Positions 23,866 to 33,159 of a DNA stretch of 52,274 nt are shown one piece after another. Source of the stretch: Symploca sp. SIO2C1. GTDB lineage: Bacteria; Cyanobacteriota; Cyanobacteriia; Cyanobacteriales; Coleofasciculaceae. The notes under the pieces are model-generated. The model searched no databases. It worked only from the letters and a program-made list of their open reading frames with translations, and was not told where the DNA came from. Position 1 is the stretch's first letter. Each line of letters begins with the position of its first letter. The stretch spans positions 1 through 52,274 of the forward strand of contig JAAHGL010000033.1 of NCBI GenBank assembly GCA_010692635.1. Direction: 5' to 3'. A program made the translations under genes and the position numbers.

Positions 23866-25809
23866 TTAAGGATTCCTCTGCACCGAAGCATTGTGAAAAT
23901 CAATCATAGTTTGGCGGTAGAACTCCGGCATTCCTATATCAAAATACTTACCTTTAACAAGATAACCAGTCATCCCTTCATTTTGCTGCAATTTATCTAG
24001 ACAAGATGTTAGCTGAAATTCTCCCTTTTCGCGGACGTTATGGTTAATACTTTCTGCTAAATAATCAAAAATTTGCGGTTGTAGCACATACATACCAAAT
24101 ACTGCTAAAAATAAATCTTTGGCCATACCCTCCATATGGAGATGGGCTCTGGCATACTCAATATCTGGCTTTTCCGATAGCTGAGTTACTGAGAGGATGG
24201 AATCTTGCTCTTGCCAAACTCCTGTAACACAGCCAGCCTTATGAATAATTTCTCCTGGCATTACTGTCAAACCAACAATACTTTGACCGACTTGCTCGTA
24301 AATGTCCAGCATTTGACTAGCACAAGAAGATTCATGGTCAGAGGTGTAAACATGATCGCCTAGTAACAGCAGAAATGGTTCATCTTTTACCCATTCTTGA
24401 GCACAGAATACGGCATGACCGTAGCCTTCTTGTTCTTCCTGAATGAGGATAGTAATTCGCTCTCCTAAATCTTGCAAATACCGACTGTATTCCTGATTTT
24501 GTGGTGATAGTTTATGGAAAAGTTCTTTGCTTGGTAACTCTTTAAAGAAATCTTCAAATAATTGGCGATCGCTTTTTTGCACGACAATCCCCACTTCTTC
24601 AATGCCAGCACTTACGGCTTCTTCCACAATCGCCAAAATCACTGGCTTAGCGCGACCATCTTGATCAACAATGGGAAACAGTTCCTTTTTTACCACCTTA
24701 GTGGCTGGAAATAAACGAGTGCCGAAACCAGCCGCCGGAATTACAGCTTTTTTCACTTTTTTGCTGGCTTTGATAGTTAGTTTCAAAGATTGCATTTGGG
24801 GAAAGTTCTGCTCAATAATTTCAATAACTTGTTCTTGACTAGCCTCATCTTTAACTATAAACTGGGCTGTACCATCTCCTTGAGAACCAACACCTTTTCC
24901 TCCTAAAATGTAAGGTTGAATTGGTTCATAATTCAGGAGTTGATGCAGTACAGGAGCTGTCAATTGCTCAGGACAGGCAGGTATTAAATGTTGGTCGAAT
25001 CCTGCTTGTGCTTGGTTCATCAGAACACCTAGCCCTCTAGCATCTCCCCTTTCTAGGGCATCCACTGCTTCTCGGGTAATTTGAGTGCTGATGAAACCCA
25101 GATATTTCTGGACATTTTGTTGTACTACATTACTAGCGAAAGGATAACACTGATTCAACTGCTCGAGGATTTCCTGAGTATTTTTGCTTGCACCAAGATC
25201 AACAATTACTAAGAACAACTCCTTCGGTACTTTTAGCTCAATGACTTCGGTGGATTCCCCATCAAAGACCATCATGATCGGTCGATTGCCGTAGGCACAA
25301 GCTTGATCCATCCTGCCACAACGAGAAGGGGTGGTAGTTTCTCCCAGATAAGCCAACTCCATTTCGTCCCGCAGGCTCAGTTTAAGGTGATAAAGACGAT
25401 TGAAGGCGCGAGCAACTAAGACACAAAAGGCAGCACTTGATGCTAAGCCTTTTTTGATGGGCAAATCTGTTAAATAATTGTCAATCTCCAAGCCACTTAC
25501 AGGATAGTGGGTGAGTAATTGGTAGGCAACACCAGCAGCATAGCTGAAAAAACCCCCCTTTTTAGCTTCTGTGAGCAAAGCATTACTTTCCATCGGTAAC
25601 ACGATTGGACTTTGAACTGTTCCGTCATTTAAGGAGGAACGGATAATTAGTTGAGTTGGATGAGGTTTCACCTGAGCATAAATTCCCTGATTAGTGCCAG
25701 TGATTATGGTGTATCCTTTCTCTAGCTCGGGATTAAGGGGGCGATAACCTGCTGCCCAATCGCTATGTTCACCAAAAAGACAAAGACGACCCGGAACAAA
25801 AATTTTCAT
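23866..25809 (-). CDS. Bifunctional GHMP sugar kinase / sugar-1-phosphate nucleotidyltransferase fusion
   Basis: 647 residues in two enzymes. Residues 1-350 are a galactokinase-like GHMP kinase: PGRLCLFGEHSDW (6-18), the ATP-binding PIKKGLASSAA (117-127) and the C-terminal GGKGVGSQGDGTAQF (303-317). Residues about 354-640 are a GalU/RmlA-type nucleotidyltransferase with AAGFGTRLFPATKVVKKELF (359-378), LLLLGDHVY and the late KGKYFDIGMPEFY. The logical product is an NDP-sugar made from a free sugar by phosphorylation then nucleotidyl transfer, as in the FKP fucose salvage enzyme but with the domains in the opposite order. The GalU-like half suggests UTP and a gluco- or galacto-configured sugar; the actual sugar is not known. 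The ATG start is clear, and the frame is intact. Confidence 0.85.
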   Translation of the reverse strand: MKIFVPGRLCLFGEHSDWAAGYRPLNPELEKGYTIITGTNQGIYAQVKPHPTQLIIRSSLNDGTVQSPIVLPMESNALLTEAKKGGFFSYAAGVAYQLLTHYPVSGLEIDNYLTDLPIKKGLASSAAFCVLVARAFNRLYHLKLSLRDEMELAYLGETTTPSRCGRMDQACAYGNRPIMMVFDGESTEVIELKVPKELFLVIVDLGASKNTQEILEQLNQCYPFASNVVQQNVQKYLGFISTQITREAVDALERGDARGLGVLMNQAQAGFDQHLIPACPEQLTAPVLHQLLNYEPIQPYILGGKGVGSQGDGTAQFIVKDEASQEQVIEIIEQNFPQMQSLKLTIKASKKVKKAVIPAAGFGTRLFPATKVVKKELFPIVDQDGRAKPVILAIVEEAVSAGIEEVGIVVQKSDRQLFEDFFKELPSKELFHKLSPQNQEYSRYLQDLGERITILIQEEQEGYGHAVFCAQEWVKDEPFLLLLGDHVYTSDHESSCASQMLDIYEQVGQSIVGLTVMPGEIIHKAGCVTGVWQEQDSILSVTQLSEKPDIEYARAHLHMEGMAKDLFLAVFGMYVLQPQIFDYLAESINHNVREKGEFQLTSCLDKLQQNEGMTGYLVKGKYFDIGMPEFYRQTMIDFHNASVQRNP

Positions 25810-25891
25810 CGATTTAATGCTGAACCTCAGATAGTTACTAGAGTTCTCTACAGTAAATTATTGCTAGAATTAGGCAATCTGAGGTTCTTGA

Positions 25892-26170
25892 ATGAAAGCT
25901 CAATATCTTTCGGTGTTACTGGGGATAATTGCAGCAGTGTCAGTAAGCTGCAAACCCAACATTAATAACCAAGTAGTTGTTCAACAAGAGCAACAGGAAA
26001 TCAAGATTAGCAGTTCCGGTAGTACTTATTCGGCGCTAAAGATTTTGGTTGCCGCCTACATAGCCAAAACTGAAAACACAAAAATTACCTTTCTGCCATT
26101 AAGTCAATCCTAAAGCAGTATCATTAGTACAAAAAATGGATTGGTTAACCTAGGTAGTATTATTCGTCTT
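25892..26170 (+). pseudogene. Phosphate-binding-like lipoprotein remnant
   Basis: Starts with a lipoprotein signal (MKAQYLSVLLGIIAAVSVSC) and continues ISSSGSTYSALKIL...ITFLPLSQS, like the start of PstS-type or sensor-linked binding proteins. An in-frame TAA at 26111 replaces the residue after SQS; translation past it ([16 protein letters not shown]) still resembles the family until another TAA at about 26172. It is therefore a broken gene. It may be the N-terminal part of the same ancestral gene as the kinase remnant that follows. Confidence 0.65.
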
Positions 26171-26189
26171 TAATGATTTCCAGATTACA

Positions 26190-26872
26190 GCTTCCAGCTT
26201 ACCAGCAGCTAAAAGTGCTTCTTGGCAACCACCACTGCTCCAATCACCCCGAGTGCAAGTTATGATTGCTGATGAGGGCTATCTTGCCAAAACTGTAGAG
26301 CTTGCTGGACTTCAGGGTAGAGCAGGCAAACTAGTGTTACCAAACCCAATTGCATCTCTAGAACAGGCAAAGGGGCAACTTTGGGTTAGTATCGCAGTGT
26401 TTTGTTTGTTGGGAGTAGGGTTCACTACCCTATTTGTTACAAACGTTACCTGTTTGCTCACCTGTCACATCGCCTATTTGACTAAGGGAACGCAGAAGTT
26501 AGCCAGTGAAGAGCGCCCAAGGAGCGCTTTCCAGCCCCAATTGAATGGAAGAAACAATATATTTTCTTCTTCCCTGCTCCCTGCTCCCTGCTCCCTGTTG
26601 CTTTATTTCTCAAGAGCTCCCATAGAAATTTGCATCAGAGATAACGGTTTTGGTATACCGCCAGATATTGTTGATAAAGTTTTCGATGCCTTTTTTACCA
26701 CTAAGCCACCAGGAGAAGGAACTGATCTGGGATTATCTATCAATCACGATATTATTATTGGACAACACCAAGGAGAGATTAACCTAAGGACACAAGAGAC
26801 TATACATAATTTAAGCTTAACTTGCCTCTCAAGTAATATTAATGAATCAAAGGTTCTAGGGAAGGGAGAATA
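26190..26872 (+). pseudogene. Sensor histidine kinase remnant with internal deletion
   Basis: An open frame from about 26253 holds a fragment of a periplasmic sensor domain, one membrane segment ([18 protein letters not shown]), a HAMP-like start, then repeat-derived sequence. It then jumps to the end of a kinase ATPase domain ([36 protein letters not shown]). The phospho-histidine domain and the first half of the ATPase are missing, and GTGLGLS has become GTDLGLS. CTCCCTG heptads mark the deletion point, suggesting repeat-mediated loss. Confidence 0.7.
26570..26601. repeat. Heptad repeat (CTCCCTG) at a deletion joint
   Basis: Four units of CTCCCTG/TTCCCTG sit exactly where the kinase remnant lost its central domains. 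Confidence 0.8.
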
Positions 26873-26873
26873 G

Positions 26874-28127
26874 ATGACTATGACAATTCTCTTTGTGGAT
26901 GATGAGCTGCCATTACAAAGAGTGATCAATCTAAAATTCAAAAAAAAGATTAGATCCAAACAGTGGGAATTTGTTTTTGCTCAAAATGGAGTGGAAGCAC
27001 TAGAGAAAATCAAAGAGTATCCTCAGATTTCAATGGTGATTACTGATATTAATATGCCAGAGATGGATGGTTTAACACTGTTAGGAGAACTTCATAGTAT
27101 CGACTCAAAGCTGAAAGCAATCGTACTCTCAGCCTACAGCGATATGAGAAATATTAGAACGGCAATGAACCTAGGGGCCTTTGATTTTGTAACCAAACCT
27201 ATAGACTTTCAGGATTTAGAAGTTACTATCAATAGAACCTTGGAGTATGTAGAACAAATTGATAAAAATCAGCAAAAGCTACAACACGCTCAGACTCAAT
27301 TAATTAACAGTGAAAAAATGGCAACTCTTGGTCAGTTGGTCGCAGGAGTAGCCCACGAAATTAATAATCCCCTGACTTTTATCGTTGGTAATCTTGACCT
27401 AGCCGAAGAGTACACCACGGACTTAATTCATCACTTGCAACTCTACCAACAGCAATTTCCTCATCCCGGAGCAGCAATCGAGGATAATGCAGTAGCTATT
27501 GACCTCAATTTCTTGCTTGAAGACTTGCCTCAAATCATCATAGTCATGAGAGAGGGAACTGAACTCATCTCCGAGATTAGTACTTCGTTGCGGGTTTTAG
27601 CTCGTTCGGATACACGAGTTCGAGTATCTTTTAATATTCATGAAGGAATTGATAGTAGTTTGATGATTTTGAAGCATCGGTTAAAAGCAAATGAACAACA
27701 CCCTAACATTGAAATTATTAAAGAATATGGCAAGTTGCCCTTAGTAAAGTGCTATCCAGGACAACTCAACCAGGTATTTATGAATCTGATTGCCAATGCT
27801 ATTGATGCTTTGGAAGAATCGAATAAGGGATATTCTTTTGCTGAAATCAAATCTAATCCCAATACAATTACAATTCAAACAGAGGTTTTAGAGAACAATA
27901 AGAGGGTAGTAATTCGGATCAAGGATAATGGGGTAGGCATGTCAGCTGAAGTACAACAGCAAGTATTTAAACCGTTCTTTACTACCAAAGCTGTAGGTAA
28001 AGGTACAGGATTAGGCTTGTCTATTACTCGTCAACTTGTAGAAGGAAAGCACGGTGGAAAGCTCAGATGTATTTCTTCGCCAGGGATGGGTACAGAGTTT
28101 GTGGTGGAAATACCCATTGATTCTTGA
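26874..28127 (+). CDS. Receiver-histidine kinase hybrid protein
   Basis: 417 residues. An N-terminal CheY-like receiver has acidic residues in FVDDE, phospho-acceptor D58 (VITDINMPEMDG) and lysine K108 (VTKPI). A coiled linker leads to a kinase with H161 in GVAHEINNP, N-box FMNLIANAIDALEE, G1 IKDNGVGM, F-box FKPFFTTK and G2 GTGLGLS. No membrane segment, so it is cytoplasmic and must receive phosphate from a partner kinase. The start overlaps the upstream remnant's stop (TAG-ATG) and has a GGGAGAA Shine-Dalgarno, so it was probably cotranscribed with the now broken sensor kinase and may be orphaned. Confidence 0.9.
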   Translation: MTMTILFVDDELPLQRVINLKFKKKIRSKQWEFVFAQNGVEALEKIKEYPQISMVITDINMPEMDGLTLLGELHSIDSKLKAIVLSAYSDMRNIRTAMNLGAFDFVTKPIDFQDLEVTINRTLEYVEQIDKNQQKLQHAQTQLINSEKMATLGQLVAGVAHEINNPLTFIVGNLDLAEEYTTDLIHHLQLYQQQFPHPGAAIEDNAVAIDLNFLLEDLPQIIIVMREGTELISEISTSLRVLARSDTRVRVSFNIHEGIDSSLMILKHRLKANEQHPNIEIIKEYGKLPLVKCYPGQLNQVFMNLIANAIDALEESNKGYSFAEIKSNPNTITIQTEVLENNKRVVIRIKDNGVGMSAEVQQQVFKPFFTTKAVGKGTGLGLSITRQLVEGKHGGKLRCISSPGMGTEFVVEIPIDS

Positions 28128-28139
28128 GAAACACGCTCA

Positions 28140-28183
28140 AAGCTAATGGCTAATGGTTAATAGCTAATGGCTAATAGCTAATC
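28140..28183. repeat. Heptad repeat (GCTAATG/GCTAATA)
   Basis: Six units follow the receiver-kinase gene by about 13 bases, in the convergent gap before the ABC gene ruin. Confidence 0.8.
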
Positions 28184-28275
28184 TCTGAATCAACACTGAG
28201 TCAGGAGGTAGGAGATAGTGTTTCTCCCATTCAATTGGGGGTGCGAAGCACTCCTCAGGAGTTCTCAAGTATCGA

Positions 28276-29465
28276 TTAAAGTAACTCACCAGTTTCTTGT
28301 AAGGCATGTAAACGCTGGTAAATCCCTTCATGGCCTAGTAATTCAAAATGATTACCCACCTCAGCAATCCGACCTTCGTTAAGAACCACAATTTTATCAG
28401 CGTCTCGAACCGTACTCAATCGGTGGGCAATGATAATTGTGGTGCGGGTTCCCTGAATATTTTGCATGGCTAACTGAATTGAGCGTTCTGACTCGTAGTC
28501 GAGACTGGAAGTTGCCTCATCAAAAACTAGGACATCTGGTTCCACCAACAGAGCTCTGGCAATTCCCAACCGCTGCCTTTGTCCACCAGATAAACGCATA
28601 CCCCGCTCACCAACAACGGTGTAGTAGCCTTGGGGCAGTTGTTCAATCATCTCATCTACTCTAGCAATGCGACAGGCTTCTTCTACTTTCTCAAAACTAG
28701 CCTTGCGATTGCCATAGGTAATGTTGTCTAGCAGCGTGCCATTAAACACATCTACTTCCTGGTGAACAATTGCCAGACGCTGGCGATAACCAGTAATATC
28801 TAGATTCTGAATATCTACACCATCAATTAAGATGCGACCTTGATTTGGTTGAAAATACCGGAATAACAGTTTTACCAGAGTAGACTTACCAGAACCAGAA
28901 CGACCTACCAGTGCTACAGTTTGATAGGGTTCAATCAACAACTGAATGTCCCTTAGAACTAGGTATCGAGAATCGTAACTGAAGCCCACATGGTTAAACT
29001 CAACTTTGCCGGTAAATTGATAGGAAGTAGCCTTCTCTGTTGGCGAAAGGACAATACCCGCAGCATCCTTGCCAACTGGTTGCTCCATAAACTCATGGAA
29101 GCGCTGCATGGAAGCATAGCGACGGGCAAACAACTCAGCAAGATCATTGATGGGCTCCATTTCCGAGTAAGCCATAGTGGAAACCGTTAGCGTTGTCACG
29201 AAATGTCCTAGGGATATCTTGCCCTGTACCGTAGCAAATAGAGTCAGAATCAGTACGGAAAAAACACATACCTGAATGACTGTTTTTTGCCAAGTACCTA
29301 GTTTGATATAACCCATGTGCAGGCGATACAAGACTACCTTGAGTGCCCGGTTGAGGCGCTGTTGCTGCCCTTTGAGTTCCAGTGCTTCGGTGGCAAAAGC
29401 TTTAACAGTTTTAATATTGGTGACAATTTCAGAGGTACGACTGTCAGTATTTTCTTGATATTTAT
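28276..29465 (-). pseudogene. ABC exporter (MsbA-like), 5' end lost, interrupted by TnpB element
   Basis: The surviving part encodes the end of the membrane domain and a full ATPase: ALVGRSGSGKSTL, IVHQEVDVFNGT, LSGGQRQR, VLVFDEATSSLD and IAHRLSTVRDAD. An ATG at 29331 would give 351 residues, but the frame continues upstream in family-like sequence (NKYQENTDSRTSEIVTNIK) until the insertion at about 29466. Beyond the element, the right flank on the minus strand continues in frame as roughly ATDFLRGKIN for some 12 codons before a TAG in a palindrome, so both an insertion and a 5' truncation occurred. Lipid or lipid A export (MsbA-type) is possible but not established. Confidence 0.8.
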
Positions 29466-30823
29466 TATTGACGCAGCTGAAAACCCTGTCTCTTCAGAGC
29501 AGGGATGAAAACAAGTTAGCACTTTTAAGTGCCTAGATATTTCCGGCTTTAACGACTGTCAAACATGGTATAATGCTAACATTGATAGGAGGTCGAATCA
29601 ATGCTAGTTCTCGAGTATAAAATCAAAGCAAAATCAGCTCAATATAGGACAATTGATGAAGCAATTAAGACAGTTCAGTTTGTCCGCAATAAGTGCTTGC
29701 GTTACTGGATAGATGCGCCTAAAGAAGCCAAACTAAAGCGTTTTGACTTAAATAAGTACTCCACTGAACTACGCAGAGAATTTACTTTTGTCAAAGACCT
29801 CAACTCAATGGCTTGTCAGGCATCTGCTGAACGGGCATGGTTAGCTATCTCTCGGTTTTACGATAACTGCAAGTCCAATAAACCAGGAAACAAAGGCTTC
29901 CCTAAATTTCAGAAAAATAACCGTTCCATTGAGTACAAAACAACAGGCTGGGTGCTTCACAAAACTAAGCGACGACTCACTATTACGGATAAGAAAGATA
30001 TTGGTGAGTTAAAGTTGTTAGGAAAGTGGGATATTCACACCTATCCTCTCAAATCTATCAAGCGAGTTCGCTTATTGCGTAGAGCTGATGGATATTATTG
30101 CCAGTTTTGTCTTGATCTTGAGTGTGTTGATGTTCAGCCCAAAACTGGACAAGAAATTGGGTTAGATGTTGGATTGGAGTCGTTCTATACCGATTCTAAT
30201 GGCTATCAGGAGCCTAACCCCAGATTCTTCAGAAAGGCTGAATCTGACATCAAACACTCTCAACGTCGCATCTATAAGAAGCAAAAAGGTTCAGCAGGAC
30301 GCCGTAGGGCAAGAGCTAGATATTCTCGTAAACACTTAAGAATAAGTAGGCAACGGAATGAACATGCTAAAAGATTAGCGCGTAACGTATGCAAGTCTAA
30401 CGACTTAGTAGCCTATGAAGACTTAAAGGTTAGCAATATGCTCAAGAACCACTGCTTGGCTAAAGCAATCGCTGATGCTAGTTGGTATCAGTTTAGGCAG
30501 TGGATAGAGTATTTTGCTAACAAGTTTGAGAAACTAGCTGTTGCCGTCCCACCACAATACACATCACAAGAGTGTAGCCAGTGCAAGGGAGTAGTTAAGA
30601 AATCTCTCAGTACTAGGACTCATGTCTGTCAGTGTGGTTGTGTTCTCCATCGGGATACAAACGCGGCAATCAATATTTTGCTCAAGGCAAGATCTAGGGG
30701 AGGGCATCCCCGAAGTAACGCGCTTGGGAGTAGCAACCTCTACGCTAGTTGGCGCAAGCCTGCTAGAGCAAGTGGCTACAGTGAACTTAGAATCCCCGTC
30801 GCTTTAGCCCGGGGAGTGTCAAC
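29466..30823 (+). mobile_element. IS605-family element with tnpB only
   Basis: About 1.36 kb. The left end carries the hairpin CCCTGTCTCT-TC-AGAGCAGGG near 29484-29505. The right end carries CCCCG...CGGGG (about 30793-30813) and terminates GAGTGTCAAC. There is no TnpA transposase, so movement needs a helper. It lies inside the ABC exporter gene. Exact ends are uncertain by a few bases because the left flank reads TTTATTAT. Confidence 0.8.
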
Positions 30824-30839
30824 TAATCTTTCCTCGTAG
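29601..30839 (+). CDS. tnpB: RNA-guided nuclease TnpB (IS605 OrfB)
   Basis: 412 residues, intact. The RuvC triad is visible: D189 in GLDVGLESF, E273 in AYEDLKV and D352 in HRDTNAAINIL. A zinc ribbon C325-x2-C328...C343-x-C345 lies between the second and third catalytic residues. The N-terminal KIKAKSAQYRTIDEAIKTVQ and WLAISRFYDNC are typical of the family. TnpB proteins cut DNA next to a short motif under guidance of an RNA made from the element's 3' end, and so preserve the element at its donor site. The open frame runs through the right end and stops in flanking DNA, so the last few residues depend on the insertion site. Confidence 0.93.
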   Translation: MLVLEYKIKAKSAQYRTIDEAIKTVQFVRNKCLRYWIDAPKEAKLKRFDLNKYSTELRREFTFVKDLNSMACQASAERAWLAISRFYDNCKSNKPGNKGFPKFQKNNRSIEYKTTGWVLHKTKRRLTITDKKDIGELKLLGKWDIHTYPLKSIKRVRLLRRADGYYCQFCLDLECVDVQPKTGQEIGLDVGLESFYTDSNGYQEPNPRFFRKAESDIKHSQRRIYKKQKGSAGRRRARARYSRKHLRISRQRNEHAKRLARNVCKSNDLVAYEDLKVSNMLKNHCLAKAIADASWYQFRQWIEYFANKFEKLAVAVPPQYTSQECSQCKGVVKKSLSTRTHVCQCGCVLHRDTNAAINILLKARSRGGHPRSNALGSSNLYASWRKPARASGYSELRIPVALARGVSTNLSS

Positions 30840-30843
30840 GAAA
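30690..30843 (+). ncRNA. Predicted TnpB guide RNA (omegaRNA/reRNA)
   Basis: By analogy with characterised TnpB systems, the 3' part of tnpB and the right-end hairpins form the scaffold, and the first 16-20 bases of flanking DNA act as guide. Here that guide would be TAATCTTTCCTCGTAGGAAA (30824-30843). The 5' end of the RNA is a guess. Confidence 0.45.
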
Positions 30844-30859
30844 TCAGTTGCTTGAGGTG

Positions 30860-30893
30860 TTTTATACTACATTTAATACATTGTAGTATAAAA
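30860..30893. terminator. AT-rich 12-bp inverted repeat, possible bidirectional terminator
   Basis: TTTTATACTACA (30860-30871) and TGTAGTATAAAA (30882-30893) are perfect complements with a 10-base loop. It could end transcription of tnpB from the left and of the pentapeptide gene from the right, though the stem has little GC. It also marks where the ABC gene frame is lost. Confidence 0.4.
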
Positions 30894-31012
30894 GCTCTCT
30901 CACTCGTCAAGTTTAAAATTTTGACTTGACTTTACAAAAATCAGCACAATGAGGACGCTATGTATGGTGAATTCTCAATCTCTTTTGTCAGCGAAAAATT
31001 CTCTAAGTCCCA

Positions 31013-32986
31013 CTACAAGTAAATAAATAAATTCAATCCAGGAATGGTACGAGAAAGAGTCCACAGTAATAAAGCAATGTAGAGAATACCCAGACTCCAT
31101 TGATACCAGGCAAGGGTAGTGATGATACCGGGGAGGTGTTCGTCCCGCAAGCGAATATCGTTGAAGCCGAATTTGAGGAGGTTATTGAGGCTGAAGTCGT
31201 AGTAATTGAGCCAACTCCAACGACGCTCCCAAAGAATAGGCAAATAGCGATCGCGGAAGATGGAAAACCGAGGCATAATTGGTAATCGTCCTACTAGCAA
31301 ATGTAACTGACGTAAACTGCCGTCTTCGACAAAGTAGCTAACATCCAGCAAGTTGTGGTAGCGACCTTGTTGGTAGAGTCGCCATACTAGCATTAATGGT
31401 ACTGGGAGCAGAATATTCCCCAGGCACAGGAGAGTGAGCCAGGGTTGCTCCCCTGTACGAAAGATGGTAAGCATGCCAGTAACCGTTACTACAGTAAAAG
31501 TCCCTAACATGTAAGCAGTTTCCTCATAAGTCGGTAGAATCGGTTGAGGGTAGCGTCGCCGCCATCGGTCAATTAACCAGAACAGCAAACTGAAAAAAGC
31601 GATCGCTACCATGCCTACTCCAAAAACTAGCCCAAAACTTGTGCCGTCTTCACTTAACAGTAGCAGTAGACTTAATCCGAGCCAGTGTAAGGCATCTAGT
31701 AACCAGTTGGGAGAGAAGGGATTAATTCTACCGTTACCCAAAAGATATCGCTGTAATTGCTGCTGCCTTAGCCGCTGGGTTGTATACTCTAGTTGATTAG
31801 CATCAGGAATTTGTTGTTGGTTCCGAAAGTTCCTGACTAAATTGCGCAGTACATCTTCATTATCTTGTAACCTAGAGACGGAGAACATCCTACCAATACG
31901 ACCAGTATCTCCTAAAATTTTTGCCAAGTTGGAATCAAAGGTCATACCTGCCACATTTAGATAGGTACTCTGGGTAAACCGAGCGCTGCTAAAATCTACT
32001 TGGTCGAGCAAACTGACATCTTGCAATACCACTGGTTCCTGGAAGTGACTTTCCCGAAAAGTGGTAGATTTTTCCAAGGTGGCATTAGTTAGCAATAAAG
32101 ACTTAGCAAAGCGACTTTTGTTCAATAGGGCGCGATCGTGCCAGTTAACTTCCCTCAAATCCGCAGTTTGGAGCCATCGAGTGCGACTAAAGTTGGCTAA
32201 TTGGGCAAACTCTGTCTGAAGGAAATTAGCGGTACGATGAAAAGTACTACCAGTAAAATTAGCAGCATCTAGAAACTGAATCTGGTTAAACTGAGCATTA
32301 TCAAAGAAACTGCTATTGCTAAAGTCTGTCCCTCGACCAAAGGTAGCATTGCTAAAGTCTGCTAACCTGTCAAAGCGAGTATTGGAAAAGTTGACTTCTT
32401 GGATAAATATGGTCTGTGATGCTTCTACCCTTTGTAAAAAGAAGGTATTGGCAAAATTAACCATACCAGTAAAACGCGCCTGTGGGAATTTCAATGGTCC
32501 TCGAAAGACGGTAACTAAGGGAATCTGTTCACCAGGTTTTGTGAAAAAGCGATCGTCAGTTTGCAGTTGTTCTTGTTCTATTGGTGAGAGCAGGGAGGAT
32601 ACAGCAGCTTGAGACAAGGGAGTTTGTAAACCCAATTTGCTAGCAATAAACTCTCCTTGAATCAAGGATTCACTCAAATCTAAGCCTAAAGGAGTTTTGG
32701 AGCGGTTAATCTGAGTTTGCAACCGCTGGTAGAACTGATCACGGAATTCCCCATTCTCGTTAGTTAAGTCAATAATCAGCTGTCGGAGGTCAATGGTAGA
32801 GAAACCTTCACTTTGAATAGGAGAATTGAGCCTCTCTTGGAGCAATTCTAGGGTGAGGGGTATTTTTTCTGGTGGAGTTGTTGCAGCTTGGGCAGTTGTC
32901 GGCAGTAGCAGCAGGAGTAAGAACATGAATAATCCTACCAGCACCCTGAGGACATTTCTAATAAATATTAACCTCACTATTAACAT
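31013..32986 (-). CDS. Pentapeptide-repeat membrane protein
   Basis: 657 residues. The signal-like N-terminus (VGLFMFLLLLLLPTTAQAA) is followed by a helical region, then from about 165 to 360 a run of degenerate pentapeptide repeats with the A/N-F pattern (VNFANTF, VNFSNTRF, ADFSNATF, TDFSNSSF, AQFNQIQF, ANFTGSTF), forming a right-handed quadrilateral helix. The C-terminal third has four or five membrane segments (LLDALHWLGLSLLLLLSED, FGVGMVAIAFFSLLFWLI, and others). The repeat domain is probably periplasmic or luminal. The function is unknown; such proteins are abundant in cyanobacteria. Confidence 0.85.
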   Translation of the reverse strand: MLIVRLIFIRNVLRVLVGLFMFLLLLLLPTTAQAATTPPEKIPLTLELLQERLNSPIQSEGFSTIDLRQLIIDLTNENGEFRDQFYQRLQTQINRSKTPLGLDLSESLIQGEFIASKLGLQTPLSQAAVSSLLSPIEQEQLQTDDRFFTKPGEQIPLVTVFRGPLKFPQARFTGMVNFANTFFLQRVEASQTIFIQEVNFSNTRFDRLADFSNATFGRGTDFSNSSFFDNAQFNQIQFLDAANFTGSTFHRTANFLQTEFAQLANFSRTRWLQTADLREVNWHDRALLNKSRFAKSLLLTNATLEKSTTFRESHFQEPVVLQDVSLLDQVDFSSARFTQSTYLNVAGMTFDSNLAKILGDTGRIGRMFSVSRLQDNEDVLRNLVRNFRNQQQIPDANQLEYTTQRLRQQQLQRYLLGNGRINPFSPNWLLDALHWLGLSLLLLLSEDGTSFGLVFGVGMVAIAFFSLLFWLIDRWRRRYPQPILPTYEETAYMLGTFTVVTVTGMLTIFRTGEQPWLTLLCLGNILLPVPLMLVWRLYQQGRYHNLLDVSYFVEDGSLRQLHLLVGRLPIMPRFSIFRDRYLPILWERRWSWLNYYDFSLNNLLKFGFNDIRLRDEHLPGIITTLAWYQWSLGILYIALLLWTLSRTIPGLNLFIYL

Positions 32987-33054
32987 CTTTTCCGATAAGT
33001 TTATTGAGAAAATAGCGAAGGTTTCCTACCTTCCAAGGCTTAAAGCTTTGGCTC

Positions 33055-33159
33055 ATACCAAATCCGCTTTACCAAGGGTCTATTAAAAAAAATCAAAGCC
33101 TTTGTCTGGAAAAGATTTGGTGATTTTGATAAGTACCCCACAATAACCGGATTTGGTAT
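33055..33159. mobile_element. 105-bp MITE with 12-bp terminal inverted repeats
   Basis: Ends ATACCAAATCCG and CGGATTTGGTAT are perfect inverted repeats and carry TA at the borders, as expected for Tc1/mariner or IS630-mobilised MITEs. No protein is encoded. The right border coincides with the TGA stop of the oxidoreductase gene. Confidence 0.7.
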
